From Polyangiaceae bacterium (lineage in GTDB: Bacteria; Myxococcota_A; Polyangia; Polyangiales; Polyangiaceae): a stretch of DNA of 64,000 bases. The notes below the pieces were generated by a model. It saw only the letters and a list, made by a program, of their open reading frames with translations. It was not told the DNA's origin and made no database searches. The position numbers and the translations under genes are program-made. Below are positions 35,564 through 43,493 of this stretch, piece by piece; the stretch's first letter is position 1, and each line of letters begins with the position of its first letter. The stretch covers positions 434,001 through 498,000 of the forward strand of contig JACKEA010000007.1 of NCBI GenBank assembly GCA_020633235.1, written 5' to 3'.

Positions 35564-36059
35564 TCTCGCACGTACATCCTTGCTGGGCGCGCTGGTGCTC
35601 GCCTTCGCCGCCGTGGCTTGCTCGGGGAGCGACGACGCGACCAGCAGCGGCCCGGGCTATGCGACCGGCCCCAACATGTTCCCCGGCGTGAACTGTCTCT
35701 CGTGCCACGCCGTGGGTTTCGGCGACGACGCACCCACCTGGTCCGCCGGCGGCACGCTGTTCGAAGCCAAGGACTCGGACGTTGGTGTGGAAGGGGCGAT
35801 CGTCACGATCACCGACACGAACGGCAAGTCGGACATGGCGATGACCTCTGCGTCGGGCAACTTCCACTTCCCCGAGGGGCTCGAGCCGCCGTTCAAGGTC
35901 ACCGTCGAGTACGATGGCGAGACCATAGAGATGCCGGGCGAAGCGCCGGCCGGCTCCTGCAACGCCTGCCACAAGATCCCGGATCCCCTCGTCGGCGCCC
36001 CCGGTCGCATGTTCCCGAACCAGGGAAAGGGTGACTGGATCCCGATGGCGACGCAGTAG
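35556..36059 (+). CDS. lipoprotein with two CxxCH sites, part of bufferin operon
   Basis: A 167-aa lipoprotein: LGALVLAFAAVACSGSDD gives lipobox AVAC. There are two CxxCH motifs: CLSCHAVGF (near residue 48) and CNACHKIPDP (near 144). Between them lies a small beta domain (VEGAIVTITDTNGKSDMAMT then SASGNFHFPEGLEPP) of carboxypeptidase-regulatory / Ig-like type. It may be a diheme c-type cytochrome or a thiol metal-binding protein; heme attachment is inferred from motif only. It overlaps bufC by 8 nt, so it is a fourth member of the operon, where other bufferin operons often have a DoxX-type or other redox protein. Its stop is adjacent to that of the convergent lipoprotein gene. Confidence 0.8.
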   Translation: MLDLARTSLLGALVLAFAAVACSGSDDATSSGPGYATGPNMFPGVNCLSCHAVGFGDDAPTWSAGGTLFEAKDSDVGVEGAIVTITDTNGKSDMAMTSASGNFHFPEGLEPPFKVTVEYDGETIEMPGEAPAGSCNACHKIPDPLVGAPGRMFPNQGKGDWIPMATQ

Positions 36060-36569
36060 TCAGAGCTTCTGCGTCGGTGACGGTGGGTGGGAGACCACCC
36101 GATCCAGATCCGAGAGACACTGAGCGTCGTCCCGCGCCACACACGTCACGAACAAGCCGGACTTGCCGCGATCCACACCCACGGCTCGCAGCACCACGCT
36201 CACGGTCTTGCCCGAGCGGTCCCTGAGCCCCGCCTTCATCATGGCACCGAGAGCTTTCTGGCCGCTCTTCAACGTGAGCGGGGCCTTCTTCGGCGTGCTG
36301 TCTGCTTTCGCCACCCGCTTGAAGAAGCGCTCCGACGCCTTGTCGAAGGAGTCCTCCGTCATGACCGGCAGCGGCACGGAGGTCACCGATCGCGGCCACG
36401 CGCACTGCACCAAGAGCGACTCTCCCGCTCCCAGCACCTTGCAGTCGCTGAGGCCGTCCGTCGAGGCTGCCGAAGCGCTCGGCGTGGGCTCCGGGGTGGA
36501 GGCCTTGGGCTCCGCTTTGCAGCCGACCAGAGCAAGCGCGATCAGGGGAATCAGGATCCGACGGGTCAC
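36060..36569 (-). CDS. lipoprotein of unknown function
   Basis: A 169-aa predicted lipoprotein: MTRRILIPLIALALVGC with lipobox LVGC, then a Pro/Ser/Ala linker (PTPSASAASTDG). The globular part contains DCKVLGAGESLLVQCAWPRS, a predicted helix FDKASERFFKRVAK and SGLFVTCVARDDAQCLSDL; four Cys outside the lipobox may form two disulphides. No recognised family. Convergent with the bufferin operon, with no free bases between the two stop codons. It is 63 nt from the divergent phosphoesterase gene. Confidence 0.78.
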   Translation of the reverse strand: MTRRILIPLIALALVGCKAEPKASTPEPTPSASAASTDGLSDCKVLGAGESLLVQCAWPRSVTSVPLPVMTEDSFDKASERFFKRVAKADSTPKKAPLTLKSGQKALGAMMKAGLRDRSGKTVSVVLRAVGVDRGKSGLFVTCVARDDAQCLSDLDRVVSHPPSPTQKL

Positions 36570-36632
36570 TGCGACAATCGTTGCACGGGTCGCGCTTCTC
36601 GACGACCCGGGGTCACGCGTTTATGCTGCAGC

Positions 36633-38129
36633 ATGCTTCGCGGGGTGTCTTTGGCGCTGTGTGGCTTGATGGGGCTCTTCGCCGCCTGTGGTGGCGACGA
36701 TGGCGAGACGCCTGGCGCGGCCGGCGCGGGCGGCGTGGACGCGGGCGGTGGCAGCGCCGGAGCCGACGCCGCGAGTGGTGGCAATGCCGGCTCGACGACC
36801 GGCGGCAGTGGCGGGACCTCGCCCCAGGATGCGGGCCAGGACGCCCCTGTGATCACCCGTCCGCCATACGACGAGAACGCCGACAAGCGGAGCAGCTGTG
36901 GCTTTGCCCCGGGGGACACCACCATCAAGACCATCGGCCCCAAGGTGCCCCACGGCGACGCGCTCCCCTTCGAGCACATCGTCGTCTTGATGCAGGAGAA
37001 CCGCAGCTTCGATCACTACTTCAGCGAGCTGCCCGCCTACGGCGTGACGGACGTGGACGTCGCCACGAACGCCGACTTCAACTACGACCCCGATCAGAAC
37101 CCCCCCGCAAAGATCCACCGTTTCCACGAGACGCGCTACTGCACCTTCGACACCAATCACGAGTGGGCGGGGGTGCACCTGCAGTACGACAACGGCGCGA
37201 TGGACGGCTTCGTGTCCACCAACAACCCCGGTGGCGCGCGGGCAATGGGCTACTACGACGCGACCGATCTGCCCTACTACTACTGGTTGGCGAAGACCTT
37301 CGCGATCAGCGATCGCCACTTCAGCTCGCTCTTGGGTCCCACTTGGCCCAACCGCTTCTTCTTCTTCGGCGCCACCGCCTGGGGCAACACCAAGACGGGG
37401 GACGTGGGCGTGCTGGTCGACGACAAGTACAAGACGAGCACCAAGATCCTCGACCTGATGCAGCAGGCCGGGAAGACTTGGAAGATCTACAAGGACGGCA
37501 CCACCTCCTTCGCGATCGTGTTCAAGCCGACCTCGCTCTCGTATCTGGGCAGCTCCATCGCCAGCTTCGAGGCCGACGTGGACGCCAACAAGCTGCCGAA
37601 TCTGGCCATCATCGACCCGGATTTCAGCGGTGCCGGCCAGAACGACGAGCATCCCCCCGCCAACATCCAGCACGGTCAGCAGTTCGTGGCCCGCATCTTG
37701 AACAAGCTGATGTCGAACCCGGTGGTGTGGAAGAAGACGGTCTTCTTCCTGATCTACGACGAGCATGGCGGCTACTACGATCACGTTCCGCCGCCCAAGG
37801 CCTGCAAGCCCGACAGCTACGCTCCTCCGGACTTCGAGTTCGATCGATTGGGCATCCGCACTCCGGTGGTCGTGGCCTCACCCTGGACCAAGCCCGGCTA
37901 CGTGAGTCACCTGGACACGGACCTCACGAGCGTCACCCGCTTCATCGAGAATCGCTTCAACTTGCCGGCCATGACCTATCGCGACGCCAACGCGTGGCCC
38001 ATGCTGGACATGTTCGACTTCGACAACGAGAGCTTTGCCACGCCTCCGTCCGGCGCGCCGTCGGCTGCTCCCGATCCCACGGGCGAGAAGTGGTGCGCGG
38101 AGAATTCGCCGGGAACGGGTATGCCTTAG
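36633..38129 (+). CDS. secreted phospholipase C / acid phosphatase-type phosphoesterase (lipoprotein)
   Basis: A 498-aa protein with lipobox FAAC (Cys19 in GLMGLFAACGGDDG) and a Gly/Ala/Ser linker. The catalytic domain is the PLC/AcpA phosphoesterase family (PF04185). The metal/nucleophile region is HIVVLMQENRSFDHYFSELP (Glu-Asn, Asp-His), followed by FAISDRHFSSLLGPTWPNR, NLAIIDPDFSGAGQNDEHPP and FFLIYDEHGGYYDHVPPPKA. The C-terminus has GIRTPVVVASPWTKPGYV. It probably hydrolyses phosphoesters such as phosphatidylcholine outside the cytoplasm, useful to a predator or saprophyte. Its stop codon overlaps that of the next, convergent gene (TTAG shared). Confidence 0.92.
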   Translation: MLRGVSLALCGLMGLFAACGGDDGETPGAAGAGGVDAGGGSAGADAASGGNAGSTTGGSGGTSPQDAGQDAPVITRPPYDENADKRSSCGFAPGDTTIKTIGPKVPHGDALPFEHIVVLMQENRSFDHYFSELPAYGVTDVDVATNADFNYDPDQNPPAKIHRFHETRYCTFDTNHEWAGVHLQYDNGAMDGFVSTNNPGGARAMGYYDATDLPYYYWLAKTFAISDRHFSSLLGPTWPNRFFFFGATAWGNTKTGDVGVLVDDKYKTSTKILDLMQQAGKTWKIYKDGTTSFAIVFKPTSLSYLGSSIASFEADVDANKLPNLAIIDPDFSGAGQNDEHPPANIQHGQQFVARILNKLMSNPVVWKKTVFFLIYDEHGGYYDHVPPPKACKPDSYAPPDFEFDRLGIRTPVVVASPWTKPGYVSHLDTDLTSVTRFIENRFNLPAMTYRDANAWPMLDMFDFDNESFATPPSGAPSAAPDPTGEKWCAENSPGTGMP

Positions 38130-38845
38130 AAGTGGTAGTCGACGGTGTAGTCGCTGCACACCGTCGCTTCGTCCACCCGGATGTAGATCGTCGCGGAGTC
38201 GTCGTCCGTGGCGCTGGAGGTGCAGTCGTGGTTCAGCTCCACGGTGCCCGGAGCCTCCACGCAACAGCCCGGCAGCTGATTGGGGCTCGAGGCAATGGTG
38301 CCCTTGGAGCAACCGTTCAGCTTGGTGCCGCTCTTGTCGCAGGCCGCGAAGGCACACAAGCGAAAACCCGAGTCCTTGGTGGTGGCCACGGCGTTTACCG
38401 TGCACAGGCCGAGCTTGTCCTTGCCCTTGAAGCGCAGGAAGTCCGTGTCACCGGGTCCGATGGTTCCGGTCACCGGCGCCAGGGGGCCGCCAAAGCCCGT
38501 GGACCCGTCCTTGTCGCAATCGCTCGCCTCGCAGGGGGCGACGCCACAGGCGGGGTTCGCCAGCGCTTCCGTCTCGTTGGGCTCGGGACCCAGGTCGCCA
38601 CACACGTCGCCGCTGCCGCCGGCGCCGGCCATGCCCGCCATGCCGGCCATGCCCGCGGTGCCTCCCGCTCCCGCAGTGCCGCCGCTTCCGCCCGCGTCCA
38701 GGCCGGCGTCCAACCCTGCGCTGCCCGCGGTGGCGTCCGCGCCGGCGTCCTTGCCGTTGATGCCGGGCGGTCCCGTACCCCCGCTCCCACCACAAGCAGC
38801 GGTGAAGATCGCGATGATTGTGGACCAGTGCGTCCGCCCCATCAT
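38126..38845 (-). CDS. lipoprotein with Gly/Ala/Met linker
   Basis: A 239-aa protein. The signal THWSTIIAIFTAACGGSGG gives a lipobox-like TAAC, followed by ~60 residues of linker with repeats GTAGMAGMAGMAGAGG. The C-terminal domain (about 80-239) is rich in Cys (ten or more) with CGDLGPEPNETEALANPACG, GTIGPGDTDFLRFKGKD and a terminal DYTVDYHF; the latter two resemble PPC-type pre-peptidase C-terminal beta domains (PxxTDxxxF). Function unknown. Its stop (TAA on the reverse strand) overlaps the phosphoesterase stop by 3 nt. Confidence 0.75.
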   Translation of the reverse strand: MMGRTHWSTIIAIFTAACGGSGGTGPPGINGKDAGADATAGSAGLDAGLDAGGSGGTAGAGGTAGMAGMAGMAGAGGSGDVCGDLGPEPNETEALANPACGVAPCEASDCDKDGSTGFGGPLAPVTGTIGPGDTDFLRFKGKDKLGLCTVNAVATTKDSGFRLCAFAACDKSGTKLNGCSKGTIASSPNQLPGCCVEAPGTVELNHDCTSSATDDDSATIYIRVDEATVCSDYTVDYHF

Positions 38846-38896
38846 GGAAACCTATCATCCACGACGCGATGGGACGACGTGTAAGATCCCTTTGTC

Positions 38897-40318
38897 GTGT
38901 CCGGATACCTCGAAGGTGCTCGTGACGTACCCGCGGGACCCGAGGTCCGGGTGCTTCCGTGCGGTGCGTGCTCGTTACCCGTGGTCTCGTCTCCTTCAGA
39001 TGTTTCCATGGGTTGTCGCTGCGGCGCGGTAACACCCCTCGAAGCTCGCCCCGACCTGGAAGCCGTCGCGGCCGCCGCGCGCGGCGCGGGTCCGACGCGG
39101 AACGCCGTCTCTGCCGCCCATGATCTCGCGCGTATCCCGTCGGGGCTCGAAAAGCTCGCGTTCCCGGCCTTCGGCGAGCTGTCGGCCATCGAGCCGCTGT
39201 TTGCGGAGCTCCGGGCGGCGCTGCAACCACAGGGCACGGAAGGCTACCGGCGCGCCGCTGGGGGCGCGGAACAGGCGGAGCGCGAGCGTCGCGCGTTGTG
39301 GATCGCGCGGTTGATCGCGGCGGTGTTGCCCGCCGAGCGCGTGCTCGCGGCCCGTCCCATCGCCGAGCAAGTCCTGGAGTCCTGTCGTGATCCCGTGAAC
39401 CGCGCCCTGGCGTGCTGTCTGCTCACGCGCATCGCAACGCGTGCCGGAGACGTCGACGCGGCTCACGCCTGGCTCTCGGGGTGTCCGGAAGCTCCGGAAG
39501 AGTTGGCCCTCGACAGCGCGTGGCGCGAGTGCCGCGTGTTCTTGTTCGCCCACCTCGTGCTCCAGACCGTGGACGAGCGGCCGCTGGCTCCAGCGAACGA
39601 GCTCGCTCTCGGCTTGGCGCGGGTCGCGGCACTGGAGCGGAGTGGTGAAGCTCGGCAGGCGTCGGAGCACCTGATGCCGCTTTTGGACGTGTTCGAGCTC
39701 GACATGGCCGACGCCCTGCGCCGTGAGCCCGAAGCCCTGGCGCCCGTGAGGCAGACGCTCACGCGCCGAATGGCGGAGGTGCGGCGCCGCGCGATGCCCA
39801 AGCTTTGGCTCTACGGGCTGGGCGTGGTGAGCGCGCTGATCTTCGGGGTGGTCGCCAGCTATTACGGTCGCGTGGTGAAGGTCACCTGCACGCGGGACGC
39901 ACCAGGGCCGAGCTGCGAGTGCAGCATCGAAACCAGCGTTTGGGGCCAGGTGACCTCGACGGACCTCGAACGCAACATCCGCGGGGCGAAGCGGCGGCTG
40001 CACGTGGGCAACAAGAACAAGAAGTCCTATTCACTCGCGCTGGTCACCAGCGCCGGCGCCGAACGCGTGGTGTCCCCAGTTCCGACCAGCGACCAGGAGC
40101 AGGTGGACGTCGACGCCGCTCGGGTCAATGATTTCGTGCGGAACGAGAGTGCTCGTCAGATGAGCTTTGCCCTCACCAACGACGGTTCTCTCTTGGTGGC
40201 GGCGGTACTCTTCACGTTGGTATTCGTGCTGCCGTTCATCGCTGTCGCGAGGGTCGTCATCGGTCGCCGCCCGCGAGGCGCCGCCGCTCGCGTGCTCACT
40301 GCCCTGGAACGCTCCTGA
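38897..40318 (+). CDS. membrane protein with N-terminal Cys-pair motif, unknown function
   Basis: A 473-aa protein starting at GTG 38897. The N-terminus has Cys22-x2-Cys25 and Cys40-x-Cys42, a possible zinc ribbon as in many myxobacterial membrane proteins. A ~250-residue helical region (YRRAAGGAEQAERERRALWI; ACCLLTRIATRAGDVDAAHA) may be TPR-like. Transmembrane helices follow at about 310-330 (LWLYGLGVVSALIFGVVASY) and 430-455 (LLVAAVLFTLVFVLPFIAVA), with a ~100-residue extracytoplasmic domain containing CTRDAPGPSCECS between them. No family recognised. Its 3' end overlaps the convergent histidine kinase gene by 23 nt. Confidence 0.72.
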   Translation: MSGYLEGARDVPAGPEVRVLPCGACSLPVVSSPSDVSMGCRCGAVTPLEARPDLEAVAAAARGAGPTRNAVSAAHDLARIPSGLEKLAFPAFGELSAIEPLFAELRAALQPQGTEGYRRAAGGAEQAERERRALWIARLIAAVLPAERVLAARPIAEQVLESCRDPVNRALACCLLTRIATRAGDVDAAHAWLSGCPEAPEELALDSAWRECRVFLFAHLVLQTVDERPLAPANELALGLARVAALERSGEARQASEHLMPLLDVFELDMADALRREPEALAPVRQTLTRRMAEVRRRAMPKLWLYGLGVVSALIFGVVASYYGRVVKVTCTRDAPGPSCECSIETSVWGQVTSTDLERNIRGAKRRLHVGNKNKKSYSLALVTSAGAERVVSPVPTSDQEQVDVDAARVNDFVRNESARQMSFALTNDGSLLVAAVLFTLVFVLPFIAVARVVIGRRPRGAAARVLTALERS

Positions 40319-42704
40319 GCGCGTCGGATTCGTCCTTCGCCTGCACTTCGGTCAACACGCGTTCGATGTCCGTCTGGGTATACGGCTTTGCGATCATGGC
40401 GTCGAAGCCCTCGGCGTCGAAGCTGGCCATGACGGGATCTTCCGAGTAGCCGCTGGACACGATCACCCGGGCGTTCGGATTCAGCTCCCGAAGGGCAGCG
40501 AGGGTGGCGCGGCCTCCCATACCACCCGGCACCGTCAGATCCGTGATCACCACGTCGAAGGGAGTGCTCCCGTTCATGGCCTCGCGGTACAGCTTCACGG
40601 CTTCCTCGCCGTCTTTGGCGCAGGCCACGTCGTAGCCCATGTCTTCCAGCAAGATCTTGGCAACCCGGCGCAGCATCTCCTCGTCGTCCATGAACAGGAT
40701 GCGTCCGGTATGGGTGGGCAGTACGGAGCTCGGGCGCTCGGGCTCCTGGGTCACGGCGTCCGTGGCCGGCAGGTACAGGGTGAAGGTCGTGCCGCGGTCC
40801 GGCTCCGATTCCACCAAAAGGTGGCCCTCGTGCTTCTTGACGATGGAATAGGTGATGGCCAACCCCAGCCCCTGTCCCGTGGGCTTGGTGGTGAAGTAGG
40901 GATCGAAGATCCGGTCCAAGTTCTCCGCAGCGATGCCCGCTCCTTGGTCCGATACCGAGATGCGAACGTAGCGACCCGCGCTCAGGGGCAGGGTCGACTC
41001 CGCGCCCAGCTCGGCGTTCTCCGCAGTGATGCGAATGGTGCCGCCGTCGGGCATGGCCTGGGTGGCGTTGATCACGAGATTCTGCACCACCTGGGCGATC
41101 TGCCCGCGGTCCGCGTGGACCGGCCACAACGCTTCGTCCACTTCGTAAACGCAGCGGGCGCTGGAGCCACGCACGGAGAACGAGGACGCCTCTCGGATCA
41201 CTTCCTCGACGCTCAGCGCCGTGCGTACCGGGCTGCCTCCCCGGGCGAAGGTGAGCAGCTGTCGAGTGAGCTCGCTGGCACGCTTGGTCGCGCTCTCCGC
41301 TTCGGTGAGGAACGTCCGGGCTTTCGCGTCGATGGGCAGATGCCGCAGGGAGATGTCGATGTTGCCCAGGACGGCAGAGAGGATGTTGTTGAAGTCATGC
41401 GCGATCCCACCCGCCAGGATGCCCACGGACTCCAGCTTGTGACTGCGCTGCAGCTCTTCCGCCAGCTTGCGCCGCGCCGTCACGTCCCAGGCCACGGCGA
41501 AGGCACCGGAGATGTCCCCTCCCTCCCGCAGTGGCATGCACCAGGTGTCGAACACGGCCTCGCCGACCTCCATGGTGGCGCTGAGCTCCGTGCCCTCCAG
41601 GGCTCGCCGGAGGTTGCGGGTGATCTGCGGCAGCACGTTCTCGCGCTCGGCGAGCGTCTTGCCCAAGAAGTCCTTGGGATTGACTCCCATGGTGGTCGCC
41701 GCCTGCCCTTCGCACAGGGTGAAGACGCCGTCATCGTCCACCGCCCACATCACGATGGGTATCGACTGCAAGATGCCCGTCAGTCTTTGTTCGGCTCGCT
41801 CCCGCTCGTGAATGCTGGCGATTAGCTCGCCGGCCAGCTGAGTCGTGGTGTGGTAGCGCCAGAACAGCATGAAGACGACGATGACCGCCAACAAGGTGAA
41901 CATCACCAAGGTGACGTGCTTGGCGCTCCAGAACGGCTTGGGTGCTCCGTACCAGTGGACGTAGATCTCCTGGTAGCGTTCGGAGCCCACGAACCCGTCG
42001 AGCCCCCGGTTCAGTTGGCCGAGCAGCGCGACGTGATCCTTGCGCACGGCCATCGCGCGCCGGACGTCCGCGAGCGGCTTGCCTACGGTCTTGATGCGAT
42101 CCTCCACCCCGGTGTCGCGGGCCGCCTTGAGCATGAGCTCGTCGGCTACGACGAACGCGTCCACTTCGCCGGCGAGCAATGCGAACAAACCCTCGGCTAT
42201 GGTGGCATAACGGATCTTGGCGGCACTGGCGGGTATGCCGGCCTCGGCCACGCTGCCGGTGGGTAGGCCGACGCGCCGGGCGTCTCCCAGGCTCTTCACG
42301 TCTGCTTCGTTGGAGCGCACGAACGCCGAGAGCGACGTGGTGTGGATGGGCTGCGAGAACAGAAGGGACTCGCTGCGCCGCTCGCTGACGGCCAAGCTGG
42401 CGACGACGTCCGCATCACCGCGCTCGACGGTCGCGATCATTTCGGCCCAGGTCTTGGCGAAGACGTAGCGCACCTCGAGGGACTGCCGGTGGGCCACTTC
42501 GTCCATGATGTCCACGGCGAAGCCCCGGGCTTGGCCCGAGGAGTCACGGAACTGCAGCGGCGCGGAGGACTCCAGGACGACGGCGGTGACGGTGTGGTGC
42601 GACGTGGTTCCGGGCTCCGCGCCGACACTCGTCGCGACCAGCCCGACTAGAGCCAAAAATAGCACTGCCGTCCAACGGCGCGCTGACAGTGGCCACGCCT
42701 TCAC
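40296..42704 (-). CDS. hybrid sensor histidine kinase with periplasmic solute-binding domain
   Basis: An 802-aa membrane kinase. Signal/TM at the N-terminus (TAVLFLALVGLVATSVGA). A family-3 solute-binding domain (~30-260) with LQFRDSSGQARGFAVDIMDE, GDADVVASLAVSERRSESL and VAEAGIPASAAKIRYATIAE. TM helix HVTLVMFTLLAVIVVFMLFW; PAS domain (ILQSIPIVMWAVDDDGVF). HisKA with phospho-acceptor His in GGIAHDFNNILSAVLGN; HATPase with NLVINATQAM, DQGAGI and TGQGLGLAI. C-terminal receiver with acceptor Asp in VVITDLTVPGG and Lys in IAKPYTQ. No DNA-binding partner is adjacent. The start was set at GTG 42704 because GGAGG lies 7 nt upstream; the TTG at 42722 lies before that site. It probably senses an amino acid or similar small polar solute, as do other SBP-linked kinases. 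Confidence 0.9.
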   Translation of the reverse strand: MKAWPLSARRWTAVLFLALVGLVATSVGAEPGTTSHHTVTAVVLESSAPLQFRDSSGQARGFAVDIMDEVAHRQSLEVRYVFAKTWAEMIATVERGDADVVASLAVSERRSESLLFSQPIHTTSLSAFVRSNEADVKSLGDARRVGLPTGSVAEAGIPASAAKIRYATIAEGLFALLAGEVDAFVVADELMLKAARDTGVEDRIKTVGKPLADVRRAMAVRKDHVALLGQLNRGLDGFVGSERYQEIYVHWYGAPKPFWSAKHVTLVMFTLLAVIVVFMLFWRYHTTTQLAGELIASIHERERAEQRLTGILQSIPIVMWAVDDDGVFTLCEGQAATTMGVNPKDFLGKTLAERENVLPQITRNLRRALEGTELSATMEVGEAVFDTWCMPLREGGDISGAFAVAWDVTARRKLAEELQRSHKLESVGILAGGIAHDFNNILSAVLGNIDISLRHLPIDAKARTFLTEAESATKRASELTRQLLTFARGGSPVRTALSVEEVIREASSFSVRGSSARCVYEVDEALWPVHADRGQIAQVVQNLVINATQAMPDGGTIRITAENAELGAESTLPLSAGRYVRISVSDQGAGIAAENLDRIFDPYFTTKPTGQGLGLAITYSIVKKHEGHLLVESEPDRGTTFTLYLPATDAVTQEPERPSSVLPTHTGRILFMDDEEMLRRVAKILLEDMGYDVACAKDGEEAVKLYREAMNGSTPFDVVITDLTVPGGMGGRATLAALRELNPNARVIVSSGYSEDPVMASFDAEGFDAMIAKPYTQTDIERVLTEVQAKDESDALRSVPGQ

Positions 42705-42798
42705 CCCAGACCTCCGACTCAATTTTCAGGGTACGCTGAGGGCGCGGCGCTCCGCAACGCACCCCGCTGGGTGCCTGCGGGCCGTCATTTGCCCATGC

Positions 42799-43344
42799 TC
42801 AACCTGGGAGATAGCCGCGTCGCGTCGCCATCAGAATTGCGGCGACGTGCAGGCCGTGGGCAATGCCGCCCGCTTCCACCGACGTGAGCAGCTCCTCCGG
42901 TGACACCAGGACCACGCGGATGTTCTCGTCCGCGCCGGGGGTGGCTTCGCCCACGCGACGGGCGCTCTTGGCGAAGAAGAAGTGCCCGCGGTTGGTGTGG
43001 CGGCTGGTCTCGGTCGCCGTGCTCAAAAGCGGGAGCCACTCGTCCGCTTGGTAGCCGGTTTCCTCGAGCAGCTCGCGACGCGCGGCTTGGAGTGGGGTCT
43101 CCCCGGCATCCACGACCCCGGCGGGGAGCTCCCGGCTGAGGCCGCCGAGACCGTGGCGATATTGCTCGACCACCACCAAGTGCCCGGATTCCGTGATCGC
43201 CAGCGCCGCCGCCCAGTCCGGCGCTTCGATCACGTGGAACTCGTCGATCTCGCCGCCGTGGGGCAGACCAATGCGTTCCTGCCGCACTCGGAGCCACTTG
43301 CGCTCCAGAATGACGGAGCTGTCGAGGACGTGCCACGGTTTCAT
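42799..43344 (-). CDS. Nudix hydrolase, ADP-ribose pyrophosphatase-like
   Basis: A 181-aa protein with a full Nudix box, GVVDAGETPLQAARRELLEE followed by TG, matching GX5EX7REUXEEXGU. Upstream are the strands LVVVEQYRHGLGGLSRELPA typical of ADP-sugar diphosphatases (YRHG, ELPAG). It most likely cleaves ADP-ribose or other nucleoside diphosphate sugars to the monophosphates. ATG 43344 (MKPWHVLDSS) was preferred to the further upstream in-frame ATG at 43407, which would run into a dispersed repeat. Transcribed in the same direction as the hybrid kinase, 94 nt away. Confidence 0.9.
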   Translation of the reverse strand: MKPWHVLDSSVILERKWLRVRQERIGLPHGGEIDEFHVIEAPDWAAALAITESGHLVVVEQYRHGLGGLSRELPAGVVDAGETPLQAARRELLEETGYQADEWLPLLSTATETSRHTNRGHFFFAKSARRVGEATPGADENIRVVLVSPEELLTSVEAGGIAHGLHVAAILMATRRGYLPG

Positions 43345-43380
43345 CGCCCCGAGCGAACGCGGCTCCGCGCCGTGCGTCAA

Positions 43381-43410
43381 GGACGGTTCCGCGGCGTACC
43401 GACACAAAAG
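43381..43410 (-). repeat. half copy of the dispersed repeat family
   Basis: On the reverse strand this reads TTTTGTGTCGGTACGCCGCG followed by GAACCGTCC. It matches the right arms of the palindromes at 20580 and 33285 (CGCCGCGGAA then CCGTCC or CCGCCC). No clear left arm is present. It lies between the divergent Nudix and TreS genes. Confidence 0.55.
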
Positions 43411-43493
43411 AAAAGCGAGGTCGGGACGAGGTCTTCGGTTTCTCCGACTGGGTTGCTATGAAAAAGGTCCTACTCACTACCCCGACGAAAACC

